Positions 12,601-24,600 of a DNA stretch of 64,000 nucleotides are shown in pieces. The DNA comes from Rhipicephalus microplus (lineage: Eukaryota; Arthropoda; Arachnida; Ixodida; Ixodidae). Where the stretch lies: positions 245,525,039-245,589,038 of the forward strand of contig NC_134700.1 in the NCBI RefSeq assembly GCF_043290135.1, written 5' to 3'. Within the stretch, counting starts at the first letter, position 1, and each line of letters starts with the position of its first letter. The notes below the pieces were generated by a model. It was not told the origin of the DNA. It did no database searches and saw nothing but the letters and a program-made list of their open reading frames with translations. The translations under genes and the position numbers were made by a program.

Positions 12601-15600
12601 GCGCAGAGCCAAACAAGCAAGGTGCCCTGTTGGATCTTTTAGAGCTCAAAGCCAGCATAGAGCATGACGGTTAGTGGTAACGGTGAAAGGCCAGCCATAT
12701 AAATAGGGGCAGAATTTACTAACTGCCCATACAGTGCCACGCACTTGGACTCAGTAATAGAGTAATTGTGTTCAGCAGAAGAAAGGAGCCAGCTGGAATG
12801 CGCAAGAACTTGATCATGACCGGAATGACGCTGTGCTAACACAGCGCCAATACCGTAGCCACTATCATCAGTGCGGACCTCGGTTGGGGACCTCGATTGG
12901 AACGGACGGGTCGAAGTGGGCAAGAATCGATGGCGGGGTTTTCCCCATCTCATAACTGTGTTATGAGCTGGGGAAAAGCCGTGGCTTGATCAGGACCCCA
13001 CTCAAATGGCATATCTTTCTTCAGAAGATCAGTGAGGGAGCGTGCGACCTCTGCGAGTTTTCTGACGAATCATCTGAAATATGAGCATAGGCCAACAAAA
13101 CTTCGAACGTCCTTGGCACAAGTCGGTATGGGAAAATCGAGGACAGCGCGAACTTTGTCTGGATCTGGGCGGATGCCGGATGAGTCAATGAGATGCCCTA
13201 GAATAGTAACTTGGCGATGCCCAAAACAGCATTTCGAAGAATTAAGTTAGAGCCTAACCTCACGAAATACTGATAGAATGGAGGAAAGTCGCTCGAGGCA
13301 ACACTCAAGGTTTGGGGCAAACACAATCACGTCATGCAGATAACACAGGCAGATAGACCATTTAAAGCTGCGCAAAAGCGTGTCCATCATTCGCTCGAAT
13401 GTGGCCGGCGCATTTCACAAGTCGAACGGCATTACCTTAAATTGGTAAAGACCATCAGGCATTACAAAGGCGGTATTCTCACGGTTGAGGTTGTCCACGC
13501 AATTTGCCAGTGACCAGAGAGTTAGTCTATCAAAGAAAAATAGGTTGCACCATGAAAGCCATTCAGGGCATCATCGATATGAGGAAGCGGGTAGACATTC
13601 TTTTTGGTGACCTTGTTTAAATGCTGATAGTCCACGCAGAAATGCCAGGCATTGTCTTTCTTTTTAACTAACACTACAGGGTACGCCCAGGGACTCGGAG
13701 AGGGCTCTATGATGCCTTTTGTGAGCATCTTATTGACCTCCTGTTGGATAACTTGGCGCTCCGATGGTGACACTCGATAGGGACGCCTGTGAATTGGAGC
13801 TGCATCGCCGGTATCTATGCAGTGTTTGACTTGCAAGATTTGATAAGGGCCTACCGTAAAAGTCAAATATGTCCGAATAGGTCGTGAGATCACTGAGGTC
13901 TTTTATTTGAGACAGCAACAGGTCTGAGGCAATCATCTTGGTTACATTGTTGTGCAGTGTAGATGTGGCTGCGCCGGTGCTATGCATGTTTGGTGGTATG
14001 ACTGCGGCCAGTTCATGGGACACTGGTGAGATCTGGCACTCGTGCGACAGTGATAGAGTGGTGAAAACAATAGAGTGATGAGCCTTGCGGTAGGACTCGA
14101 GGGCTGAGTCCGAGGTTCAGAAGAGGAAGGCAGGTCTTGTTCGCTGTAACAGTTAAAACAGTGTACGGAGAGGAAATGTTGCGGGCCAGTAAAACACCGG
14201 GAGAGGGAGAGACCACGTAATCCCCATCCGGCACACTGTGATATGGTTCAACAGTGGCACATGTTAGGGCTTGTGGTGGGAGGCAAACAAACTCAGCACA
14301 CGAAAGCTTGTTCTGGACCATCTTCGACGCGATGGGGGCCGCAGGCAAGTCAAGTTGCACGACGCTGGCTGAGCAGTCAATTACAGCAGAGTGGTCTGAC
14401 GAAAAATCGAGTCCGAGGATGACATCATGAGGACAATGAGCGAGAACATGAAACAGAACGGACGTATGGTGGTCGGCGAACCTCACACGTGCGGTGCACA
14501 TTCCGTGCACAGCCGGAGTCGCTCCCTTAGCGACATGTACAAACAGGGACTTGGGTGGCGTAAGGACCTTATTTAATCGTGCACGGAGGTCAGAGCTCAG
14601 AATTGAAATATGTGCACCGGTGTCAATGAGGGCAGTAACAGGAAGGCCATCTACATCGAGCAGGTTCTGGTCCATAGTCATTGTCAGCAGAGGGTTTTCA
14701 GGTCGGGAGTCCAATGCAGCGTAACCTCTGCGAGCTGCATTGCTTAGTTTTCCGAGGAAGGGCGTCCAGTATGGCGGGGCGACGAATAGCGACAGTGCTG
14801 AGGTGACCTGGAGCGACGGTCATGCAGGAACGGTGAACGGCTGTAATGGCAGACTGATGTCGCAGGAGCACCATTGTATGGTTCATCGTTACGAGCGCCA
14901 TACTGCAGGGGCCGGTGGTTGTTGTCACGTCGATAGCCAGAAAACGACCGAGGTGGATAGGTGCGAGAACGACAGTAGCGGGAGATGTGTCCTACATTAT
15001 GGCAATGAAAACACAACGGCCTGTCGTCCTGCGTTCTCCACTGAGTAGGATCACGATAGCGGCGGAATCTTTCCGGTGCAGGAGAAGGCGTTATGGTACT
15101 GACTCGAAGGTTCTTTCAACGAACATGCAGGCTGCAGTCCTACGTTTGCCAGCTCCTCCCTCACAACTCGCTAGATCAATGAGATCGTTGGTCTATCATC
15201 AGATGGGCGGTCAGAAAGGATGGTGGAGACGCTGCCTCAATTTCTCGACGCACAATGTGAACTACACTCTCGTTGGTATGTGGTTGACTGCATGGCAACT
15301 GAAGGTCTTCGCAAGATGAAGTAGCGCCCGTGTTCGGAAGTTGCAAGAAATTCTTCGTGACTCGGCGACTCTTCAGCTCTTCGAATCGGCGGCACTCTTT
15401 GATAATGTCGACAATCCTTAGACATGAGTAAGTTGAAAGCGTCATCCGCGATGCCTTTGAGCAAATGGCTTACTTTATCATGCTCGGTCATGTTGGGGTC
15501 GACACAACGACAAAGGGCGAGAACGTCAAGAATGTAGGTCACATAGGATTCGGTTGTAGTTTGTGCCCGACAAGAGAGTTCTTTAGAAGTGGCCCATTGG

Positions 15601-18600
15601 CGTCCCGCGGCTTTACCAAATAGATCACGAAGCTTCTGTTTGCCAGCATACCATCTGGTTATGTCAGCTTTATGAGCCTCGAACAACGAGCCTGCTATTC
15701 CACAGAGATAGAAGCCAACGTTGGCGAGCATCATCGTAGGATCCCACCGATACACCGCTGCACACCGCTCAAACTTCGAAATCCAGTCGTCAACGTCAAC
15801 GTGGTCAGTGCTGCAGAAGTTTCCAGGGTCGCACCATTGCGTCAATACGACCGGCTGTACAGGCTGTGCCGAAGTCGCAGCTGAAACAAGAGCGGCAGAA
15901 TTGGTTTCCGTTAACATGGTCAGGCAGTCCAGAACACGTCCGCTGCGAAGTTACATCTTGCGTCGTACCCGGCACCATTACCAAAATGATGCGAATGTAT
16001 TTGCTACTTTAGAGTAGAAAAATAGACCAGCAGTCAAGATGACAGTTGTTGTGTATATTTTTTAGCACCAAACACGTCGTCGTCCTCTTTTTCGCACCAC
16101 CCTGCATAGAGATAGCCGCAACTAGATGCAACCCCGCAAAAATATATTTTACTGATTCTGATTTGAATATACACCATCAATATTCTTTAATAAGTAATGT
16201 AGATTATTTAAAAAAAAAAGAAACCAAGATTAACTCACAATAACAGGGTGGAGGTCTACGCCATACATGTCCAGCCACTTGACCTTGTCAAGGAAATTCA
16301 TTTCAGCAACTGCTGGTACTTGGCCTCTGCCACAAATCAAGAGGCATAAAAATGATTTCTTACACTCAAAATCAGTAAAGGGACGAGCTAGAAAAGTGAT
16401 TGCATCATACATTAAAGTCTTGTTTTATTGTACAGTAAGAACTTGCTACTGTGTTGTAGTATTGCAAATTACATCTTCATATAAAATATGAAATGTTGGC
16501 TGATATAAAATTATATGAAATATGAAATATTGGAACTGATATCAGGCTTGTTTATCCAAGGCATTGAAAGGAATGAAAGCTGCTACATTTGCAGCATTAC
16601 ACTGTATGCTGTTTTACCAAACATTCCATAATTGAATAGTAAAGCTGTTGCACTGCCATGCCACGAATTTCAAATTATCTCAAATCAATTCCAAATTTTA
16701 ACCTCAACACGAAGAAAACTTGTATTTTTTTTAATAAACGATCGCTCATGCTGAAATACACCATAAGTACTGGTGACAAAGTAAAATCTTCCAAATGTGT
16801 CAGTATGAGAGATTATACCCTTCATTATCTATTAGTTCACGTTAAGAAAGAATGCCACTCTATTTCAGACAAAAAATTTTGACCAAAGTTTGTTTGGGCA
16901 GCACTGACCACCGATTGAGTGCTTTTGTATTAGCTATAGTTAAAATACATAAACAGTTGTGTCTGGCCACAATTCGATTAGTCATTATTCCCCAGCCTCC
17001 ACCGTGGCTTCCTTCATCACCTACAGTGGCCAACAGCATTACAGGGCATTATTCTTATTTGGACGATTTAGATTTTGAAGGTGACTTCCGGGAATCTCCT
17101 GTAGCTTATATGATGTGCACAAACACAACCTAGTAAACCTAGTAGGTTGTGCACCAATGTGTGGCAACATTTTGGACAGGCACGTTATACAGTACAAACA
17201 TTTGGCATGACTCATGACTCCTTGATCTAAATGTCTGACCTCCTTACTTCCTCATCTATCTTTATGAAGTTATACTAAAAAAAAACATTCCAAACTAGTC
17301 GAAAGCAATAAAATAAACGAATTTGTGGGCAATTTGATTACTCTTTCAAAGAGTATCTTTCAAAAAATTTAGCATAGCTTGCACAAGAGGCACACTGCTA
17401 AAGAGACGGCAAAACTGATAGCCACCTATTTAGTCCTGGCTTTTGCTGTTTTGCTAGGCTTTGACAATTTTCTCTTTCATTCATTCTCTATTTCTTTTTT
17501 TGTTCTCTCTTCCTTCTGCTTTTTGTCTTTTTTTCCTCTGTTTATTTCTATTTATTTGTTGCACTCCTTTTCTCCCTCTTAGAATTAATTTCTCCTTCCT
17601 GATCTCTCTATCTTTCTTCCTTTTTTATTTCTTTTTCTCTATCTCTATTTTACACTAGCTTCGTCCCTCTTTCTATTCTTTTCTCGCTCTTTCTGTGCTA
17701 TGCCTTACTATATCCCCCTTTCCCTCCTTCTCACCATCACATCTCTCCTCTTCCTGCTCACTTGTCTTTCTCACTCCCTCTCTATACTATATTATACAAA
17801 TCTATGCTATGCTGTGCTTGTGTGCCTAGATAGCCCATCAATGAAGAAAAAAGAAACTGAAAAAAAAAAACTTGCTAGCCCAGTGGTTATTACCCTTGCC
17901 TAGAAATTGAGGATACACAAGTTCAAATCCCACCTCAAGGAAATTTTTTTTCTTTTTTTGGGCAGAAACTTTCTTTCTTCTCTTACATTATTTCCTCTCT
18001 CTCTCTCTCTGTAATTATTATCCCACCCATCAGGATTATTACAGGCCATACCGCAGCAGTGCGTAGTGGGATTTGCCCTAATTCTGTGGCACATACCCAT
18101 TGATGGTAAAAGCTGTCTAATAGGCTGCACAAATAATGGCTAGCTTAAACAGCTTTACTGTTGGAAGCACGCTGTGCAAGCTCGCTTGCATGTTGCACGG
18201 AGGCGCTCATCTCATATTACAGAAGTGCATTGGTACTGTCTATGTACAGCATCGCTTTTCTTTTTATAAATTGCGGTACACTTACCTCAGCCCTTTGTGC
18301 AACTCAGCAACCTTTTCTTCTAGTTCTGGTGTCTGGTTTACCAGAAAGCGAAGTTCTGAGGCATAACCAGGCTGATGACGTCTCGGATCGTAGTCACCAA
18401 GCTCGGCTGTAGAATAAACAAAGTACAAGCAACATTGTATGCATCAGAAATTTGAAATGAGAAGGTGGCATTTCAGTATTATGCACGCTTTTCTCCTTCA
18501 GTGCGATGCTGCTCAATATTCATATTTTGTCATTAGTGTCTTTATCTGGTCTTGCCTGGTCATTAACAAGTGGTATTTTACTGCAACTAATATAGCCCAG

Positions 18601-21600
18601 GCTATCTTCATTATGTATGACTGTTTGGTAAGTTTCTGAGAGTGCATAGTTTTATTCAATGGCAAAACCCAAGCCTGCATTTCATCTCCATATAAATGTG
18701 ACCACCATGGCCAAGATCAGACTCATCACCTCGAGCTCAGCAGCACAATGCCATAACTCCTGTTCTCTAACTAAAAAGCTATGGTAACATGTGTGTCAGT
18801 GAAATGCAAACAAGCACCAAATTTATTAATTTTATTACCTAATTTCAACACACCCTGCAGCACTAAAAAATTATAGCAGGGAGTGGGAAGAATAGAGCAA
18901 ACACAACTAGAAACACAAAGTACTTTGTGTGAATACAGTAAACTCTCATGAAACAGAACCTGAAGGGACCAGGAAAATATGTTCCATTTAGCAGGAGTTC
19001 TGTTTATTTAGGGATAAATGAGTGTGCAAAACACAAGTATGAAACCAATCACACCAGAGCTAGTTCAAGTTGTTGTGTTTAAGCAGCAACGTCATTTAAT
19101 TTAACAGATTTTCGTTTACTGAGAGTCTATTGCACAAAGAAAGAAATATGTTTTTCTGTCCAGATATAATATATAAATGCTTTGTTGAAGTAAAAAAGTA
19201 GCAAAGATTGAATGCTTTTTCGTAATAAAGAAACTTGAGCTAACTGTACAAAAACAAACAATGACAGAATAATAGGCAGTATTGCCCCATGTCTAAATTC
19301 TATCATTTCTTGAATAGAAAATTTTTTCTGCATGCTGGAAGTTGTCAAGTGGTGTCTATAGGGAGAATTATAACAAATTTTTTAGCCCACTTCATAATTG
19401 AATATTTGCAGAAGAAATTGAACTATGCTGTCGCTATGCAACAAGAGTCACTGTCAGCAAAAAGCCTTGGCTAGCACACGCAAGTGGCCTGCCCTTGCAT
19501 TCTCAAGTTTGCCAGAGCCTAGGGCGAAAGCTACATTGATGAGCATAACTTTTTCATCTCTTTGCAGCGAATTTCCTGTGATAGGAGTGGGCTCTGAGCA
19601 GTAAATATAGAGCAGAAGCTAAAGATGTTTTATGTCACTGACTTTGTCTTGAAGTGCAGTTTTCACATGAAGAGCACGCACTTTTATGTTTGAAAGTTAA
19701 GGCCCTTAAATGATAGGGCCTCCAACTCTCAATGACAGGGATAGCCTAATAGGGAGTCCTTCGAATGGATTATTTTTGCTACTTTTCTTGTCACATATAA
19801 TGTGAATGTGTTTGGGATAAGTGTTCAAGGTTGCTATTTAGGATAACAGTCTGAAACCACATTGATTCCATTAAGATAAATGGGTGGTGATAGAATAGGC
19901 TCATTGTTATATCACACAGCTTCCGTGCCTCTTGTTTTTTTTGTTGTTGTTTTTTTCCCTTTAGTTAAAATAGTACTTGTCGCATATGTGACTTCTCAAA
20001 GTGCAACCCCTGACATGCAAACATTATTAAAGTATGCAAAATTCGCAGCACACCAAGATGTCATCTTAAACGTTACTGGTAGAAACCAATATGGGCCACA
20101 AAAACAGAAGTTTGTCTCACACTGTATGGCCAGAGCAAAAAGTTCAGCAGCCAAGTCAAAGTTTATGGGCAGCCGACCATGGTAGATGTCTTGCTTCACT
20201 TGCAGAAAGTACTGATACCTGCAATAAAAACAGATTTCTCTATGGAGTGTTAAACAATAGAACCCAAGATGCTAACCAAAAATGTAGCTTATCACTAATA
20301 TGTTTTTTTTTTTCCTGAGGCGACAAAAAAATCTTATTAAAACAGAGCGTCGCTGGAGCCGCTTTAAGAAGCATACTTGTCTTCCTCAAAACAAGTCTGC
20401 TCGTTGATATGGCTCCAACAACACCTCCTGTTCCAAAGACATTTCATCGCATCAAGACTCCATGCATCTTCCCCTGAACTTCTATTTTCATCTGTAAAGA
20501 CTAGAAGAACTAAAATCTAAGGTGATGAACCTGAGAAACAGGGCCGCCGCACAAGGAGCTATGCTCTCACCCATGTTATTCAATTTAGCAATGACCAGGG
20601 TCGTGAGAAAATTGGAGCAGATAGAAGGTGTACACTTTGCAATATACGCCGACGATATAACCATATGGAGCGCCAATGGCAACACAGGTCAAACGGAGAC
20701 TAGACTACAGGAGAGTATAGACATCATGAAAAGCACTCTCAGTGAAATGGGGCTAAATTGCTTGGAGGCAACGTCACAACTTTTGGTCTTAAAATATCAA
20801 GGTAGGGATAGAAGATCCAAGGGCTATGCCCCAGGTGAGGAACCCAAGATTATCTTGCACTGTCACGATAGATCCGCGATCAAGCACGTCGAAAAAAATT
20901 AATGTTTTAGGCTTCCACTTTGAAGCTGGAGGAAGCGACCTTAATGCCATTCAGCCAAAAAAACTGACCAAGTCTTCAAGCTACTAAGAAGAATCACCAA
21001 CCCACAGAGGGGTCTTGGTGAGGACAGCGCTCTAAGGCTAATACATTCCTTCGCTCTCTCTCACTTCACCCACATAGCAGGTCTGCTCCTATGATTGCAG
21101 GCCGAGCTCAACAAGCTCAACACCATTATTAGAAAGCTGGTCAAAGCTGCTCTAGGTATACCCAACAGTGCCTCGACTGAGAAGCTCATAAGCCTATGTG
21201 TGCACAATACCATGGAAGAGATGGCCGAAGCGTAACAAATGGCGAAGCAGGAAAGACTCACGAGGACACGGGAGAGTAGGCTGATACACAAAGTGATCGA
21301 GTCAGTCCCCAATAGATGGAGAAACCCGCAGGAAGCCGAGATAGAAGTGAGAGGAGCTTAGTCAGTCCCCAATAGATGGAAGAACCCGCAGGAAGCCGAG
21401 ATAGAAGTGAGCAGAGCTTAGAGGCGTCGTCAGGACCACTATCCTTCCAAGAAACATGCACCCTGAACACAATGATAGCAAGCGAAAATTGACAGCGAAA
21501 GCTTTATTGAAAGAAATTGAACAGGTAGGACAACAGGCGGCTCTAGTAGACACAGCTCGGGAGAAAGGCAAAGATTCCTACACGGTAGTGGTAGTCAGAC

Positions 21601-24600
21601 AGAGAGAGAGAGGTATGAGACGCCCTGACTATACTCTCTAAGAACTCCGCGGTGGTGGAGCAAGCCGCAAATGCTTTAGCTATGGGGAGCAGAAAATGGT
21701 CACACTTTTATAGTGACTCCAAAGGAGCAATTGCGAGCTTTGACAAGGGCTATGTCACTGGTACTGCATTTAAACTTATGTACAAAGTCAATAATACCGA
21801 TACTGAAATCTGACGGTTTCCTGCGCATATGGGACAAGTGGACGAAGCTCGGGTCAACCTCAACGAGGTGACGAATGACCTGGCACGAGGACTCGCTTGC
21901 GATGCCGGTCAGACCCGAGCCGACGCCCACTACCATTCTGAGGATCATAACGATCATTTGATCCCGTGCAACGATATCGCAAAATACAGTAAAAGCTCAT
22001 TAATTCAAACTCGGTTATTTAGAAATCCGCTTATTTCAAAATATTTCCGCAGCCCCGCATTTCGCAATTTAAGATTGAGCGGATTTTTGAAGTGCCGGTC
22101 AGCAGCAGTCCGGTTAATTCGAAAACTTTGGGTGCCATGTGCCAGTTCCCGACTTCGTCGCGAATTCGCGGAAATTACGGCCCTTAATAGCCACAAGGCA
22201 ATGCAACGTAGCAATACGAATGAGTGGCAGCTGAAGCACCCTAGTTTCGATACTTCCAGCGTGCAAAAAAAAAAAAGAACGGTCTCGTGGTCAACCAAAA
22301 TGCACGCATGCGGAAAACAAGACGTGCTTCTCTGCAGCACAGCAATGACGTGCGGGCAGCGAATTGCGTGTTTCTTGCAACGTCAGCGGGTCATGATTTA
22401 CCCATTCTTTTTGGATTATAAAAAAAGATAGTACAGTTTGGCGAAATTCGCGATGTATGCGAACCTTCGATTGCCGGTTGCCTTTGCACTGCTGGCAGAG
22501 TTCTTGCCGCAACGTCTACCTCGAGTACTAAGTTCGAAAGTTTCAATGATCATTTTTTCCAGCTAAAACACATCGCAAATTTCGTCATACTGGCCATTAA
22601 GAAATTTCTTACTTCACCAAAAACAATGCGCGAATGGTCGCATCAGGACGTGCTGACGCAGCGAGAAGCAGGCGACATGCTGCCCGCGTGTCACTACTGT
22701 GTTGCAGTGAAGATGTCTTGTTTTCCGCGAGGCCCGCCGTTCTTCCTTGCTTGCTGCAAATTAATACCAAGTATTGCAGGAAAATATAACCCTTGGAGCT
22801 GAAAACTAGCCGCCACAGCAAACGACAAGCTCATGATTACTAAGAATAATTCCAAGTTCCTTGCACGGCCGCTCGATCCAGATCGAGCGGCCGTGTTCCT
22901 TCATCCAACTTTTTGTTTGTTCAGTTAATTCGGAAACCCATCTAATTCAGAGAAGTCTCGCGGTCCCAGTGACTTCGAGTTAACGAGGTTTTTACTATTA
23001 TTTGGGTCGTAGACCGTTCTTACCACGCCACACGTAAAGTTGAACAGGGCTCAGGCAGTCACGCTACGTTTACTGCAAACCGGCACTTATACTCGGTACT
23101 TTCTAAATTAAATTCACCCTGAAAGTGAAATTTAAGAAGAGTGTGACGCGTCCGATGGCATCATTGGAATAAGAAACATGCTGGCGGGCTGTCCCGCGAC
23201 TGTCGCCGACCCCGAAGAAAAGCGGCTTTATTGGCAGAAGATGGTGCAATCAAGATCAGTTACGGGCAGTTCAGAAGGTTCACAATGACGCCACAAGGCT
23301 CGGCCTAACGGTATGGACGCGCGGCCCACCTCGGTCTGAAGAGACTGGGCTTCAGGACACTAATAAAGTTTTGTGAATGAATGAATCTCTGTTATACTAT
23401 CATCCTCGTTCGTTCTAAAGCCCTTAAAGTTTTTTTTCCTTTTGCCTAAGTGCCAACAACTGCCTCTTTTGCCGGCTCTCTCTAACGCGCAGCCGGTGTC
23501 TGCCGCCATGTTCTTTCACGGCCGGACTGGTAAGGCTTGCGGCCGTTCTGAACGCTCGCGCACCTATCCAGTTCAGCCGTGGTCCTTCCTAATTTAGAAG
23601 ATCTACAAAGCCACGTTTTAAGTACAGTATCCATGAACCTTTCAGCGGACAATGTGCAAACGCGAGGCGCATTTCTCTTCCCGCTAATTCCCTCATCATT
23701 ATTGAGCGGGAAACGCGTATCCCATTCTTTCACCAGGGGCTGGAAAAGCATTCGGAGGAACATATGGCTACAAGAAGCGGTCCTTGCCCAATGAGATTCG
23801 CCGGCGGCACGCGCGCTTCGATAGATGTCGCTATAACTTAAAAAAAAAAAGTCACAGCTTTGCCACCAAGTCGAAGCAATGAACGCGATAGCAACACGGA
23901 CGAATGGCAGATCGAAACGTGCGCCACGTTTCTCACGCACAAATTACGCACGAAAAGTACTCACAGGTGCTGATGCAAGCGAATAAGCGTCTCATTTGTT
24001 ACTTCGCTGTGTCTGAAAAGCGCGCGCTTTTCGCAAACGGAAACTGCAATGATTGCAGTGATCTTTGCGCGTCCGGTAACTACAGCAGAATCGTTCCAGG
24101 TAAAGCCCGAGGGCAGCCAAGACATGCGATCCTTCCCTCCTCGACACCGCCAGATAAGGGCGCGCGAGAGAGCGTCGCTCCCCTTCTCTATAAGCCGGGC
24201 AAAGTACGCGTATGAGATTAAAGCGGGCGGCGCCGCGCGCTCATTGCGCCACCTTGCTGGTAATGCTGAAAACACAATTCCCACCGAGATGCTCGTGAGC
24301 AGTGGTAAGTGGTAGATATAAAATACCTTGCCGTTTGAATGGTGAAGGACGTGCTTCATGGTGGCTCAGTGGTTAACGCCTCGCTTTCACGACGCAGAGG
24401 TCCCACGTTGGATTCCGCACGCCGGAGTGTTTTTGTGGGTTTCTTTCTTACATTTTCATATATATAGATATATATACATTCGGCGGCCACATCCAGCCGA
24501 GAGTGTCCATATAATTGCTATCGCAATAAAAACTAGAAGAGAAAAAAGCCTACGGACTTCTGTTCGCTCTATCAGCGACGGCGCTCAACGTAGGAACGGG

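Larger units (their letters stand above)
11030..16141 (-). mobile_element. Ty3/gypsy LTR retrotransposon, full length but inactive
   Basis: Two 155-bp direct repeats (11030-11184 and 15987-16141) bound a 4.8-kb interior with Gag, zinc knuckle, protease, RT, RNase H and integrase in Ty3/gypsy order, all on the minus strand. LTR outer borders read tgttgc...gcaaca on the left copy. An ATAT duplication flanks the element (11026-11029 and 16142-16145). There is no room for an env gene. A primer-binding site candidate (TGGTGCCGGGTACGACG, minus strand) starts near 15978. The interior is broken by several frameshifts and stops. It sits in intron 7 in the same orientation as the host gene. Confidence 0.93.
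16327..18285 (-). other. Intron 6 of EPB41L4A
   Basis: AT-rich intron with the pyrimidine-rich tract at 17465-17800 and a SINE after it. No other coding signal seen. Confidence 0.7.
20519..23390 (+). mobile_element. 5'-truncated I-like LINE, split by a DNA transposon
   Basis: The RT fingers and palm come first: [18 protein letters not shown] and [13 protein letters not shown] (YADD intact), from about 20537. RNase H-like motifs follow: [15 protein letters not shown] and [20 protein letters not shown]. The text stops at about 21986 in NDIAKY and resumes after 22998 with YYLGRRPF and [20 protein letters not shown], the usual next block of I-like LINEs. The 3' end has aataaagttttg and a (tgaa)n tail near 23385. 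Many stops and shifts make it dead. It lies antisense to the host gene in intron 4. Confidence 0.88.

Noticed and set aside
21829..22431. A 200-codon plus-strand frame
   Set aside because: The first part is the LINE RNase H and the rest runs into the Tigger-like element. The join is accidental.
23482..23940. A 152-codon minus-strand open frame in intron 4
   Set aside because: GC-rich intronic sequence with no motif; competing frames on the other strand overlap it.
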